Numbered from the stretch's first letter, positions 48,306-60,018 are shown. The stretch: 64,000 nt of DNA from Helichrysum umbraculigerum (GCA_949592205.1 CATIUR010000004.1:72203837-72267836), one strand, 5' to 3'. A program made the numbers and translations. The notes: a model not told the origin generated them from the sequence alone.

Positions 48306-48336
48306 AAGTTTTGGTCAACATAATTTTGTCCGATTA

Positions 48337-48699
48337 TGAAACGCCCCAAAACTCGAGAATTTTTTTTTTCTTTTCCTTAACACTGAAAACACACTCTATT
48401 AGGTCCCACATCTAAAATATGACATTATAGACTCGTTATATCGTTCCCTAAATCAAATAATGACTCAAATAATAAAATGTTGAATTTACAAGAGATTCCC
48501 CAGGAATGACTCCCATTCCTCAGGAATCAGGCATGCTGTTAACACTTGGATTCGGATTCCCCAGGAATGACTCTCATTCCCCAGGAATCAGGGTTGCTGT
48601 TAGCACTAAATTTCAGATTCCTCAGGAATGACTCCGATTCCCCAGGAATCAGGGCTGCACAAACTAATACCAAAATACGAATTTCCGACGTGCATAACT
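48337..48699. mobile_element. fragment of another LTR with ATTCCCCAGGAAT repeats
   Basis: Starts TGAAACGCCCCAAAACTCGAG like a gypsy LTR end and is cut by the gag-only element at 48700. At about 48493-48655 it carries three pairs of GATTCCYCAGGAAT-type palindromes. The rest of the element would lie right of the window or is lost. Confidence 0.45.
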
Positions 48700-49206
48700 T
48701 GTAACACCCCCAAATTCGTTAATTTTGTTTAGCGAAAGCATTTGTTTAAGTATGGGGAGTGCTACGATACACGGTACATGCATACGTATCAGAGCATATG
48801 ATTACAATCGAACATGTATATTAAGATGCCAAAGTAATAATTACAAAGTTTTACGATTCATCGAATCGTACAAATGTAAGAGTGATTAAGTTTACAAAAA
48901 TAGATTTCAAAAATATGACTAAAACAGCTTTAGTTATACTAAAGAAATCCAGTAGTTTCAAAAAGTGGCATCCTAAGCTTCACGGGTCGCCTAGTTCCAA
49001 ATGTGCAGGTTGTCCTTACGTGAAGCTAATTCCCTGAAAAACATAGTAAAAGTCAACAATGAGGTTGAGTGAATTCACAGGTTTTATGTTTGTAATAGTT
49101 GAATCCAGTTTGTAAGCACAGTTGTTTAACCAAATACGTTCACAAATAGTATTGCCATAATAATCGAGTAATGTTTTGTGGAATGCTATCCAAAGCATAA
49201 GTTTAA

Positions 49207-49565
49207 TGGGTTGTTCGCCCAAATTTTCAGTTTACATGGGATGTTACCCAAAACACAGTTTCGTTGGGATGTTACCCAAAACACAGTTTAAAATACGTTG
49301 CTGGTCATTCTCCAGCGTTTTACAAACAGTACCGGTCGTTCTCCGGTCAAATACGCACGGGTCGTTCTCCCGTCCAAACACTGCTGGTCGTTCCCCAGAG
49401 AAACGCAGTACCGGTCGTTCTCCCATCTAAAGACGCATGGGTCGTTCTCCCATCCAAGACGCACGGGTCGTCCTCCCGTCCCTTGGCCAGTCGTTCTCTG
49501 GCACTAAAATACGTAGCTGGTTGTTCTCCAGCAAAAACCAAATAGTTTACCGGTTGTTCGCTGGT
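49207..49565. repeat. tandem hairpins with constant loop and covarying stems
   Basis: About 13 small stem-loops with plus-strand loop TCGTTCT or close to it (TTGTTCG, ATGTTA, TCATTCT). Stems: TGGG/CCCA, GCTGG/CCAGC, ACCGG/CCGGT, ACGGG/CCCGT, ATGGG/CCCAT, GCCAG/CTGGC. Spacers are about 8-16 bp, AT-rich, often ending ACGCA or ACAGT. One unit has a broken stem in this LTR (ACCGG with CCCAT, near 49410) and a less broken one in LTR2. Confidence 0.88.
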
Positions 49566-50017
49566 CTAGTTAAAACATTTGCCAAATAGTTCACCACGTT
49601 TGTTTAGTTTATAGTATGAAAATGTTGTTTCATAATCAATAGTTCACAAATAGTTAAACAGTTCATAGTACTATATCGTTTGAGTAAACCAGTATGATAA
49701 CAATCATGTAAGCAAAGCAGTTATGGCAATTAGTAAACAGTTGACAATGTTTTCCACCCCAAAAGCGGTTAAAACAGTAAAAGTAGGGGCCGTGAACTCA
49801 CCTGTTGAGTTAAGTAATGTGTGAGCGCTAGCAAAGCGTAGTCTGGGTAAGCCACTAACGTCCTACACGTAGGGAATAGTCGTATAAGTGGTTGGATAAT
49901 AATCCAAACCATGTTACTCATTTATCCATGAAAGATCGTTTATTTGTAGATTCGTACGACTCGTTGGTGATGGTTTTGTAAAGGTATTTCAAAGTGTTGT
50001 TATAAGGTTCTGAAACT

Positions 50018-50265
50018 TGCGACGTCGTGGCGACGTCATGGTGACGACATGGCGACGTCGGGTGCGACGACATGGCGACGTCGTGTGCGACCTCATGTGC
50101 GACGTCATGGCGACGACATAGCGACGTCGTGTGTAACGTCATGTGCGACGTCGGGTGCGACGACATAGCGACGTCGTGTGTAACGTCATGTGCGACGTCA
50201 TGGCGACGTCGGGTGCGACGACATGGCGATGACATAGCGACGTCGTGTGTAACGTCGCAAATCTC
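50018..50265. repeat. GCGACGTC / GACGACATG array in LTR1
   Basis: Repeated GGCGACGTC, GTGCGACGTCATG and GCGACGACATG units with many GACGTC palindromes. The array is longer (about 285 bp) in LTR2. Thr-Ser-Cys-Ala repeat frames over it are not genes. Confidence 0.85.
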
Positions 50266-51216
50266 CTGGGACTAATGCGACGTTACGGTCTGTTCATCCG
50301 AAAATCGAGATTTTTAACCCAAAAACGTTTAGATCTTTCATATAATGACTTGTAACATGATTGTAAGCTATTATAATGAAATAAAAGTGAAAAGTTAAGT
50401 GTTTTCTTACCTAAAAAGTGTTAGATCTGAAAATTTGGTGGAGTTTGAAGATGAAGATAAAAATGGTGATTTTGAGCTTGAATCCTTGTGTAGATGATGA
50501 TGATGACGAGTTTGATGATGTTGTGTGTCCGATTTGTTATTGTTTTTGTTGATTTTGTGGTTGTTTTTAGTGATTTTTAGATGAGTTTTAGAGAGAGGGA
50601 AAGAGTATAGAGAGAGAGATGAGAGGGTTGTGTGTTTTTGGTGGGGGTGAAAATGAGATGAAAATGGGGTTTGGGTGGGGGGTTTGGGCAGATTTTTGGG
50701 AACCAAAGGGAGGGGGTTTTAGTCCCTAATTGTGATATTTTACCCTTGTTTTGTTTACCCGATCGTTAAATGTTACAATATTTTAATTAATAATTAAAAA
50801 AATTTTAAATACGCATTTTATTATATTTTTAATTGAGATATTTTATAAACAATTTTAGTTAAGTTTTTAAATTTTAAACTTTGTTTTATTTTGATTGCAC
50901 GAAATAAACGTTATTCGTTACGAACTACTCGTAAATATTATCAACATAATATTTATTATACGTTAATGTTATTTAATATATTTCGTTTTATTAAATAAAG
51001 TTGTTCACCAACAGCCGTATTTTTCGTCGCGTTTGTTCTGATTGTTTCGTTCGTATTTATACGATTTTTGATATGTTTAATACTACGCGAAATCACTAGT
51101 TGGGGTTTGCTAGACTTACCTCTAAAAGTAGTTGTGAATTCACTCAAAGTAGGGAATTAGCCTACAAATGTGTGCTAATTACGTTTACAATTATGTCGAA
51201 ATTGCGGGGTGTTACA

Positions 51217-51226
51217 TTCTCCCCTC
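51217..51226 (-). other. polypurine tract of the gag-only element
   Basis: Minus strand GAGGGGAGAA abutting LTR1. Confidence 0.85.
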
Positions 51227-51496
51227 GTTAGAGAAATCTCGTCCCGAGATTTAAATTCAAGTCGGATCGCCCGCGGCGTATGTTTTCCGAAAGTCACGTC
51301 GTTAACAATAACAATAGTTTGCGTGGCGCTCTAAGTTGCCATAGAGTTTTAACAGTTCATGTATACTCACGGTATAGTTAGTTTAGTCGTGCGTTTGAAA
51401 AGTAGTCAACGTTTAACAAGTGGTAGGTTCGAATAGACATTCGAATAATGAATCGTTGAAACGTAGTAATAGTTTACTGAGACGTACCATGCTAGA
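51227..51496 (-). other. residual internal DNA replacing pol
   Basis: Only about 270 bp separate the gag stop from the polypurine tract, where an autonomous Tekay has over 3 kb of pol. No coding frame. The same residue is present in the second internal copy at 63375-63644. Confidence 0.8.
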
Positions 51497-52693
51497 TTAG
51501 GGGTTCTCTAGCGCGTCCCGTGCACGGATGATGTATGAACGTCCCGGCGCATTGGCAGGGCGATTGTTGTTGTTCTGATTGTGGCGGTTGTTGTTGAGTT
51601 GTGGGCATTGATTTCGGTAATGCCCCGGTTCACCGCACTCGAAGCACCCGTTGTTTGTTTGAGGGTTCGGGTTCGTTTTGCAGTTTTGGGCCAAATGCCC
51701 CCAGTTCCTGCAGTCCTTGCAGAAGGCGCATTCGCCTGAATGGTGCTTCCCACACTTGTCACACTTCGGTTTGTTGCCCAGGTAGGGTTTGGGTCCAGTG
51801 TTGGTGATCGCGGCGAAGGCTCAGGCGTTTCCCGGGTTCCTGTCTTGTTGACCCTGACGGTCGCTACCCTCGTTGTTCCATTTGCGTTTATGGGTTCCAG
51901 ATTCGCCCGCATCAGTACGGGTAGGTTCAGTTTTCCCTGTGGTAGCCTTCAGGGTTCCGATCAGTATCGCGTCGTCGGTCAAACTTTGAGCCAGGTCAAC
52001 TGTGCTCCTAAAAGTAGCTGGTTTGGAGGACATGACCATGCCTCGGATTTGTGGGGCCAAGCCCTTAAGGTATCGTTTGATGCGCTCTTTTTCGGGTGTC
52101 ACCATGTGGGGTACCAGGCGTGCAAGCTCCTGGAACCTTGTCGTGTAATCGGTAATGTCAGCGCCGGTCATTTGGATGTTCCAGAGTTCAGTCTTGAGTT
52201 TCTGGACCTCGTTGGGAGAGCAAAATTCCTCCATCATCATCTGTTTCAAGGTTTCCCAGGTCATGGAATAGGCAGCTGGGCGTCCAATAATCTGGACCTG
52301 AGCGTTCCACCAGGTTAATGCTTTATCAGCTAGAGTGCAGGTGGCGTATTTCACCACGTTGTTGGTAGCGCAGCTGCTGATGTCGAGGACCGATTCCATC
52401 TTCTCGATCCAGTGGATTAGGCCAATGGCCCCTTCAGTCCCAGTGTATGTGCTCGGTTTGCAAGCCTGGAAGGTTTTGTATGAACACCCTGGCTGAGCAG
52501 TCTCGGGGTTGTTAGCAATAACGATAGGTTCGGTATCTCGGGTACCGCTTCTTTGGTCGTCACGGTTGCGGGTGGCCTCATATTGAGCCATAGCTTCTAC
52601 CATGCGTCGAGCGACGATTTGCTTGGTGGTCTCGACGACAGGAGGCGTAGTCGCTCGGCGGCTAGTTCGGGTCTTTCTTGGTTTAGGCGGCAT
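51497..52693 (-). pseudogene. gag of the gag-only element, one nonsense codon
   Basis: Starts MPPKPRKTRTSRR at 52693. The capsid region resembles the Tekay gag (SYKTFQACKP, GAIGLIHWIEKM, ALTWWNAQVQ). A TGA at 51821-51823 stops it after 290 residues. The same frame then continues with two zinc knuckles (second CFECGEPGHYRNQCP) and ends at 51497, just after the Gln/Asn-rich linker and before where protease would start. The second copy of the element has CGA at the TGA position. Confidence 0.88.
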
Positions 52694-53125
52694 GATGACG
52701 TTCTGCGATGAAAAATGCAGAAGTCAATGTCAATAAAAAGGAAGGTGAGGAAATGAAGTTTCACATACTTCAATTATCGAGCATTTAAGAAAAGTTGACG
52801 AGATCCCCATCAAATATCTCACGACTATGAAACGCCCATATATACTTAGTATAATATAATCACGTTGGCCAGGCGTCATTATATGTTACTAAATACATAT
52901 TTCTTTTCATCAATCGTTTAATACGATCAGGTTCGTAGGAGATTAAAGCGAGATTGGACAAATCGAACGTAGTAAGTTTCAAATAACGGATTACGCGTAT
53001 CAAGATGTCGTAACGACAGTTAGACGTATGCAGATGTGTGTATGCATGTGCGTTCTAGCCAAGGCTATAGTCTAGGTCTCTAAGGTCTCTAAGTCACCTA
53101 AGAAATCTAGTTCGCTATAACCAAT
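52694..53125 (-). other. leader of the gag-only element
   Basis: About 430 bp between primer site and gag, without ORFs comparable to ORFa or ORFb. Around 52850-52890 it shares the CACGTTGGCCAGGCGTCATT landmark with the Tekay leader. Confidence 0.7.
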
Positions 53126-53138
53126 GGCTCTGATACCA
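53126..53138 (-). other. tRNA-iMet primer binding site
   Basis: Minus strand TGGTATCAGAGCC, three bases inside LTR2. Confidence 0.92.
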
Positions 53139-53648
53139 ATCTGTAACACCCCCAAATTCGTTAATTTTGTTTAGCGGAAGCATTTGTTTAAGTATGGGGA
53201 GTGCTACGATACACGGTACATGCATACGTATCAGAGCATATGATTACAATCGAACATGTATATTAAGATGCCAAAGTAATAATTACAAAGTTTTACGATT
53301 CATCGAATCGTACAAATGAAAGAGTGATTAAGTTTACAAAAATAGATTTCAAAAATATGACTAAAACAACTTTAGTTATACTAAAGAAATCCAGTTGTTT
53401 CAAAAAGTGGCATCCTAAGCTTCACGGGTCGCCTAGTTCCAAATGTGCAGGTTGTCCTTACGTGAAGCTAATTCCCTGAAAAACATAGTAAAAGTCAACA
53501 ATGAGGTTGAGTGAATTCACAGGTTTTATGTTTGTAATAGTTGAATCCAGTTTGTAAGCACAGTTGTTTAACCAAATACGTTCACAAATAGTATTGCCAT
53601 AATAATCGAGTAATGTTTTGTGGAATGCTATCCAAAGCATAAGTTTAA

Positions 53649-53979
53649 TGGGTTGTTCCCCCAAATTTTCAGTTTACATGGGATGTTACCCAAAACACAG
53701 TTTAAAATACGTTGCTGGTCGTTCTCCAGCGTTTTACAAACAGTACCGGTCGTTCTCCGGTCAAATACGCACGGGTCATTCTCCCGTCCAAACACTGCTG
53801 GTCGTTCCCCAGCGAAACGCAGTACCGGTCGTTCTCCGATCTAAAGACGCATGGGTCGTTCTCCCATCCAAGACGCACGGGTCGTTCTCCCGTCCCTTGG
53901 CCAGTCGTTCTCTGGCACTAAAATACGTAGCTGGTTGTTCTCCAGCAAAAACTAAATAGTTTACCGGTTGTTCGCTGGT
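53649..53979. repeat. hairpin array in LTR2
   Basis: Same array as 49207-49565, minus one TTGGGATGTTACCCAA-type unit. A stem broken in LTR1 (CTGG/CCAGA) is complete here (GCTGG/CCAGC). Confidence 0.88.
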
Positions 53980-54438
53980 CTAGTTAAAACAGTTGCCAAA
54001 TAGTTCACCACGTTTGTTTAGTTTATAGTATGAAAATGTTGTTTCATAATCAATAGTTCACAAACAGTTAAACAGTTCATAGTACTCTATCGTTTGAGTA
54101 AACCAGTATGATAACAATCATGTAAGCAAAGCAGTTATGGCAATTAGTAAACAGTTGACAATGTTTTCCACCCCAAAAGCGGTTAAAACAGTAAAAGTAG
54201 GGGCCGTGAACTCACCTGTTGAGTTAAGTAATGTGTGAGCGCTAGCAAAGTGTAGTCTGGGTAAGCCACTAACGTCCTACACGTAGGGAATAGTCGTATA
54301 AGTGGTTGGATAATAATCCAAACCATGTTACTCGTTTATCCATGAAAGATCGTTTATTTGTAGATTCGTACGACTCGTTGGTGATGGTTTTGTAAAGGTA
54401 TTTCAAAGTGTTGTTATAAGGTTCTGAAACTTGCGACG

Positions 54439-56601
54439 TGTGACACCCGGTCAAAAATGACCCAAATTACCGTCCAAATTTAAACTTTGATTACAAAATA
54501 TTAAATAACCCGAAATGATTATTTAATAATCGCACGTATACAAAACTGGTAGAATGCAGAAACCCAAAATAGAAATTGGTGAAAAACATTTTTAAACAAA
54601 GTATTATTATTGAGAATAATAAATAAGTACTCCGAAAATTATTCAAATACATTTTTGATACAGAAAACTATCCGTGTATTTCGAGTTAAACTAAGATATA
54701 TTTTTATATCTCATTGGAAGTATTTTTATCGAATATTTCAATTATAAACATATACGAAATAATATTTGGAAAATTATCATATTTAAATATTATACTACAT
54801 TACGATCGGGTACGCAAACACGGGTCTAAAATTATCCACCAACCTCAAATTATTGGAGCCGGATAAACCGACCCCAATAATTCAAAATACACACACCCGC
54901 ACACTCTCTATCTCTCGGCTCAATCTCTTTTCTCTCTTTCGGTCCATCATCAAACAACAACAACAACAATATCAACAACAAGATTCATCATCAAAATCAT
55001 CATCTTGGATCATCATCATCATCACCATCGTGTTCATCACCATCAAACTTCATTTTCGGTTCCAAATTATAATACGTAAGAAATTCTCCACGTAATCTTT
55101 ATGTTTTCGTGTTTAAAATACATTTATAAGTATGCCTATATGTTCTATAAACTGATTATACCCAAAGATTAGGTTAAAAAGTGGTTTGGGAATGATCTGC
55201 ACGAACAGGGCTGGATTCCCCAGGGATCCGGCGGATTCCCAAGGGATCCGGCGGATCAGGTGCTGGATTCCCAAGGGATCCGGCGGATTCCCAAGGGATC
55301 CGGCGGATCAAGCGGATTCCCAAGGGATCCGGCGGATTCCCAAGGGATCCGGCGGATCAAGCGGATTCCCAAGGGATCCGACGGATTCCCAAGGGATCCG
55401 GCGGATCATGTGGATTCCTAAGGGATCCGGCGGATTCCCAAGGGATCCGGCGGATCCAAGCCAAACCAGAACACATTTTTTTTCACTAAGTATTGATCTT
55501 ATACACTTACGGATAAATTGTAAACGATACGATACAAGATTTTACAACTATTTTATACGAAACGAACATAATTATATTTTGGAAATATAATTTCAATCCG
55601 ACACCAACGAACCGTACATTTTATAAAAACTTCAAACATAAATACGAATCGAATACTTTGGACCTAATCAACCAAACAAACAACTATACAAATGAATTAC
55701 CACGCGAACACTTACAAATATACAACCTTGCGTGTTTAGGATACTAGGAGATTACACTTGGTGCACGCGCACACTTTAGGATTGCTTGCTCTACAGGTGA
55801 GTCTCATGGCCTCTTTTTACTGCTTTACTTTGGGGGAGATGCATTACTTGTTTTACTCGAACACATGTATTTACACACTTGATTACAAACTGATTTACTG
55901 GTATATCGATTGCATGAGATTTATTTAATCCAATGAAGTCCCTTTAATCATAGTCGTCAGTTATGGTCTTAAGCGCGAGTACTAGTAAATGGATCCATTA
56001 GGACTGACAATCCTCACCCAGGGTAGCACGCACTACCCCGAACATGCAGGTATAAATGGGTGTTTCTTACTCGTTACATATGAATGTTTTTGGATTAGCA
56101 TTCACGAGGGCAAAATCACCGATTGTTAAGCTTCGACTATGGTGCTCATGGTAATATATACGGAAACTATTGCGACTGTGCAATAATTACTCAATGATTT
56201 TACAAGCTGATGTGTTCAAACTGTACTTACTATACACCTGTGAGATTCACCAACCTTTTGGTTGACCTGTTTTAGTAATGCATTCTCAGGTACACAGCAA
56301 CAGTAGGGTTGATCAGTACGGATGGCCCAGCAGGATATGCTTTAGTAGCTCGAGTCGCATGCAATTACACATATGAAGATTTTACTTGCATTATCTTTTG
56401 TATAATGATTATGTACTTAAAATCTAACAAAACAAGTTGCGAACTCATCAATGATGTTTTACTTTTGAAAACTTATGTATTAATGTAACATCTTCTACAA
56501 CGTCTCATTTAGAGTCGTTTGCTTGCACTTTGGGTTTGATTATTGATTAGTCACGCCCCAAAACAGTCGCTTCCGCAAAGCATTAAATTGGGGGTGTGAC
56601 A
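54439..56601 (+). repeat. 5' LTR of the nested gag-only element
   Basis: 2163 bp. Contains a CT-rich then CAACAA/ATC-rich leader-like stretch (54890-55060) and the GGATCCGGCGGAT array (55213-55457). Confidence 0.92.
55213..55457. repeat. GGGATCCGGCGGATTCCC array, long version
   Basis: 20-bp period GGATTCCCAAGGGATCCGGC with GGATCAAGC or GGATCATGT breaks. Each junction is a near-perfect palindrome around CCGGCGG. It is about 245 bp here and about 176 bp in the partner LTR. Confidence 0.9.
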
Positions 56602-56604
56602 GAT

Positions 56605-56617
56605 TGGTATCAGAGCC
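56605..56617 (+). other. tRNA-iMet primer binding site
   Basis: TGGTATCAGAGCC three bases after the 5' LTR. Confidence 0.93.
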
Positions 56618-57412
56618 TAAGGTTATAGCGAACTAGGTTGCATTTAGTGGGCCTAGACTATGACCGTTAGGCAGTATTCCTCATTAGATATAACTGGTTC
56701 AGGGATTTCGTCATACGAGTTTAATTTAACATAGCCTGATCAACTATGTACAATTAAATGAAGATGATGTAAGATCTGAAAGGGGTTATGTTGAACAGGA
56801 ATGCACTAGTTGACTCTGACCACGAGAGAACCGTGACTTGTACTTGTTCTGTGATAGACACAACTAGGTGGATAATAAGTATATATAGGTTACACCTATA
56901 TGATTAGGCTTATTAAGATCCTCCGATATTTAGTAACACACTCACTGTACAAACACACTTTAGATTAGGCCTATGGTAAGTTGATCGAATCAGGAAAAGA
57001 GTACCGGGATGTGCCCTGACAGAGAGGGTCGTCTCTTCGAAATAGACTTACCCTAGGTAGAGATTAAAACTTCGACACCTTATTTGACACAAACTGGTCA
57101 TCAGAGGACCATCCTTCGCTCACCCATCAGTTATAACATTCGAATCCAGTATTTCTCTAAGTACAAATCTTTTCCTACATCCTTATCACATTCCGCATAA
57201 CTGCTGATATCTATTCGGATGTAATATCCCTTTTCATTGTAAACCTTAATCCTCGTAATCATTTGAACTCGCAAGTTGGATGATTACAATCACTGTTATT
57301 CTACGCTATTGATTGTCACTTGTGTTGTGATATATTACTGTTATATATGCAACTACGATGATCATATTCTTGTATAAAACTCTGACATGTCCCTTATCTT
57401 CATTGAAGGAAC
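56618..57412 (+). other. leader of the nested gag-only element
   Basis: About 800 bp between primer site and gag. No convincing frame. Confidence 0.6.
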
Positions 57413-58522
57413 ATGCCTCCACGACGCCAAAAGTTCACTCAAGCTCAGGTTGACCGACTGGTGGCTGATGCAGTACTTGCCGAATGACAACGATCTGAAA
57501 GTGTCGAAACAACACCAAATGCCCCTGTAGTGAAACCCTGCACCTACAAAGACTTCCTTAACTGCAATCCTTTGAGCTTCAAAGGCATAGAAGGTGCCAT
57601 TGGGTTGTTGCGATGGCTGGAGAAGACAGAGGCAGTCTTTCGCATCTGCAGCTGCCCTGAGAACTGTAAGGTCAAGTTCTCCACCTACACTTTCATGGAC
57701 GATGCTCTGACATGGTGGAACACTTATGCTGACTCCATAGGCCAAGACATTGCTCTAGAAACTCCTTGGGATGAGCTGAAGAAAATGCTCTAAGATGAGT
57801 ATTGTCCCAGGGATGAAATTCAACAGCTTGAGGCAGAATTCTGGAATCTCTCCACTCAAGGGAACGACATTGCTAGCTACACCTCTCGATTCAATCAGTT
57901 AGCACACCTGTGTCCATCTATGGTGGATACAGAATCCAAGCGAATTGAGCGCTATGTCTGGGGACTTCCTTCTCAAATTCAAGGAATGGTTACTTCGGCC
58001 GATTCTTCTACATTCCATGGCACTGTGCGTATGGCGCATAAGTTGATGGCGCAAATTGTTCGCCAAGGAACAGTTGGCGACAAAAATACTGGAAACAACT
58101 CAGGAGATAGCAAGAGGAAAGCCGATGGAAGCTCTGGAAGTCAGAGCCAAGCTAACAAGAAGCCTGCAACTGCTCAGGCCAACACTTCTGAAACTGATGA
58201 CAAGAAAGAGTATAAGGGAAGAAAGCCCTATTGCTCTAAGTGCAAGCTTCATCATGATGGTCTATGTCCTTGCACCAAATGCAAGCGGTTTGGACATCTG
58301 ACCAAGGACTGTAAAGAAACCACCACTGGTACCGACACCTCTACACCCAAAACCTGCTATGAGTGCAATGGTACCGGGCATTTCAAGAGAGACTGTCCAA
58401 AACTGAAGGACAAAAACAACACCGCTACTAAGGGCAGGTTCTATGTACTTAATGCTGAAGGTAAACACAAGAACCCTAGACTTATTGACTTACTCAACAC
58501 GGGTACACTCACTCCCGGATAA
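57413..58522 (+). pseudogene. gag of the nested element, two nonsense codons
   Basis: One frame of 369 codons from MPPRRQKFTQAQVDRL, interrupted by TGA (57485-57487) and TAA (57791-57793). It has gag capsid sequence (GAIGLLRWLEKTE, ALTWWNTYADS, IERYVWGLPSQIQGMV), a Lys/Asn/Ser-rich linker, a first zinc motif (CSKCKLHHDGLCPCTKCKRF) and a CCHC knuckle (CYECNGTGHFKRDCP). It ends with an unusual tail (LIDLLNTGTLTPG) and TAA before any protease. The structural protein alone would need enzymes from another element. Confidence 0.88.
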
Positions 58523-60018
58523 CCAAAACTGCATCTGTACTACTTACTTGAATAGGTTCTATTACTGCTTAGTACTTTATATGTTTCCTTAGATTCTAAG
58601 TACCAATAGAATAAGGAAATTGGTGAACCATTTCAGGTAGACAGTAAGAAACCGATGGAATCGGTAATACATACAAGTATGATTAGGCTATTATGGGATA
58701 TTGGTATATATACATACATAGGCCTAGACTACGTACTACTCACTAGGCTATTATATACTGGATGTATAGGAATAGGCCTTTACTTGATGATACCTTTGAG
58801 ACCGTCTACACCACTACAACAAACAAATATTCTTACTTCAACGTCCTTTGATAAGAAGATCGGGATTCTATTTTAAATTACTACTGTCTACTAAATTCTA
58901 CGTTTACAACGTACTCCATTTTCAACAATTTCAACATGCTTTTACCCCGAACTTTTTCTTAGATTCTGTTTTTGAATAGATTTTGTTAAACAAGATTTCA
59001 AACTTTGCTACTGATAAGAATTTCAACCGAACTAATTATTGACTAGAGTTTTCGACAAACTTCAAAGTTTTCAATCGACTTTCACTGTCGAAATTTTCTG
59101 ACAAATGTACTTTTACCGAATATATTGCAAAATTTCTTATGAAAAGTTTTAGAGAAATCTTCAAGACTTCAAAACCGTTCAAACTTGCTTACTGTACACA
59201 ACTTGATACAAAACTTCAAATTTTGAATGGTCAACAAAATTTCACAGTACACAATGACCTCCTTGCTGTTATAGGAGCAAAACCTGCCAGAATCTGAATA
59301 GGGATGCGATTATGGTAACTCGCTAGCAACCTATCTGCTTTCATACTACTTACTTGATAAACTTTACTTGCTACTTGATACTTGTTAGGTTTTCCCTAGA
59401 TTCTAAGTACACTAAAGAGTTAGGGGAAAATAACAATTTAGATCTATAGTCTCTATATATGAAACTAGTTTTAGCACAAAGGTATAGGAATAACATATCC
59501 TACGCTGTAGTATACCGGAAAACATACCGGTTGACTTTTATATACTGGGTAACGTCCCGAGTAAAACAAAATTTTTGGGTGACGACTCACATAAAACTGT
59601 ATTTTGGGTAACATCCCACATAGACCTGAAATGTGCTAAACCACTTCGTTTCTATATGAGGCTGATAGAGTCTAAAGTGGGCTACTAGTGCAAAATGTAG
59701 CTGTACTCAAGCAATTGGCTGAACGACAAACTTTGTCCTACCGACAAACAATCAAGGATTTACTGAATTACTTTAGGCTACTAGTACACATTGTAGCTAC
59801 TCCCTAGTGATCGACTGGACTGATCATGTAGGCACAATAGTCAACACATCTCGAAGATTGATTTCGAATTCCTTAGTTGCCGGAAGGGCACTAGTTCAAC
59901 AAGGGGAGATAGACAACTCTAGATAGGTGTTGTCAGACTTACGTAGATAACACGCGAACTATAACTTGAATACAACGATAAATACTACGAACAAATTTCG
60001 GGACGAAATTCTCCTAAC
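58523..60018 (+). other. non-coding region in place of pol
   Basis: About 1.5 kb without pol similarity. It contains small hairpins at 59547-59618 of the same style as the LTR hairpins of the other gypsy elements. A CTTGATAAACTTTACTTGCT-like stretch near 59350 loosely repeats wording near 58540. Confidence 0.5.
59547..59618. repeat. two GGG-TAACRT-CCC hairpins
   Basis: GGG-TAACGT-CCC (59547-59558) and TGGG-TAACAT-CCCA (59605-59618), with a degenerate copy between them. On the element strand the loop carries AAC, as in the minus-strand elements read on their own sense strand. Confidence 0.65.

Larger units (their letters stand above)
46170..48336 (+). mobile_element. second copia copy, 5' part only
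   Basis: A plus-strand LTR (46170-47042, TGTTGGAATAG ... GAAAACCCAACA) is followed by primer site TGGTATCAGAGCC (47044-47056), a leader, and the first third of gag. It then breaks off into other LTR sequence near 48337. Same family as the copia at 35684 but in opposite orientation. The LTR has palindromes CCAACCACCGGTTGG, CCAGCCAGCGGCTGG and CCAACCGGCGGTTGG at about 46432-46556. No second LTR in the window. Confidence 0.85.
48700..51216 (-). repeat. LTR1 of the gag-only element
   Basis: 2517 bp. On the element strand it has a CT-rich leader-like stretch (50440-50700), then the GACGTC array (50018-50265), then the hairpin array (49565-49207). Confidence 0.9.

Noticed and set aside
49176..49545. 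Frames with RSFS / GRSP repeats at 49176-49545 and 53618-53959
   Set aside because: They are translations of the hairpin array. The conserved feature is the stem complementarity, not the peptide.
49207..49565. CRISPR-like array (short repeats with spacers)
   Set aside because: Eukaryotic LTR context, variable stems, short irregular spacers, no cas genes.
50072..50275. Frames with Thr-Ser-Cys-Ala or His-Asp-Val repeats here and at 49918-50235 and 62060-62502
   Set aside because: They read through the GACGTC array inside an LTR. Both strands are open only because of the repeat.
55186..55590. 134-codon frame with GSGGFPRDPAD repeats
   Set aside because: Translation of the GGATCCGGCGGATTCCC palindrome array in an LTR. 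The array length differs between the two LTRs.
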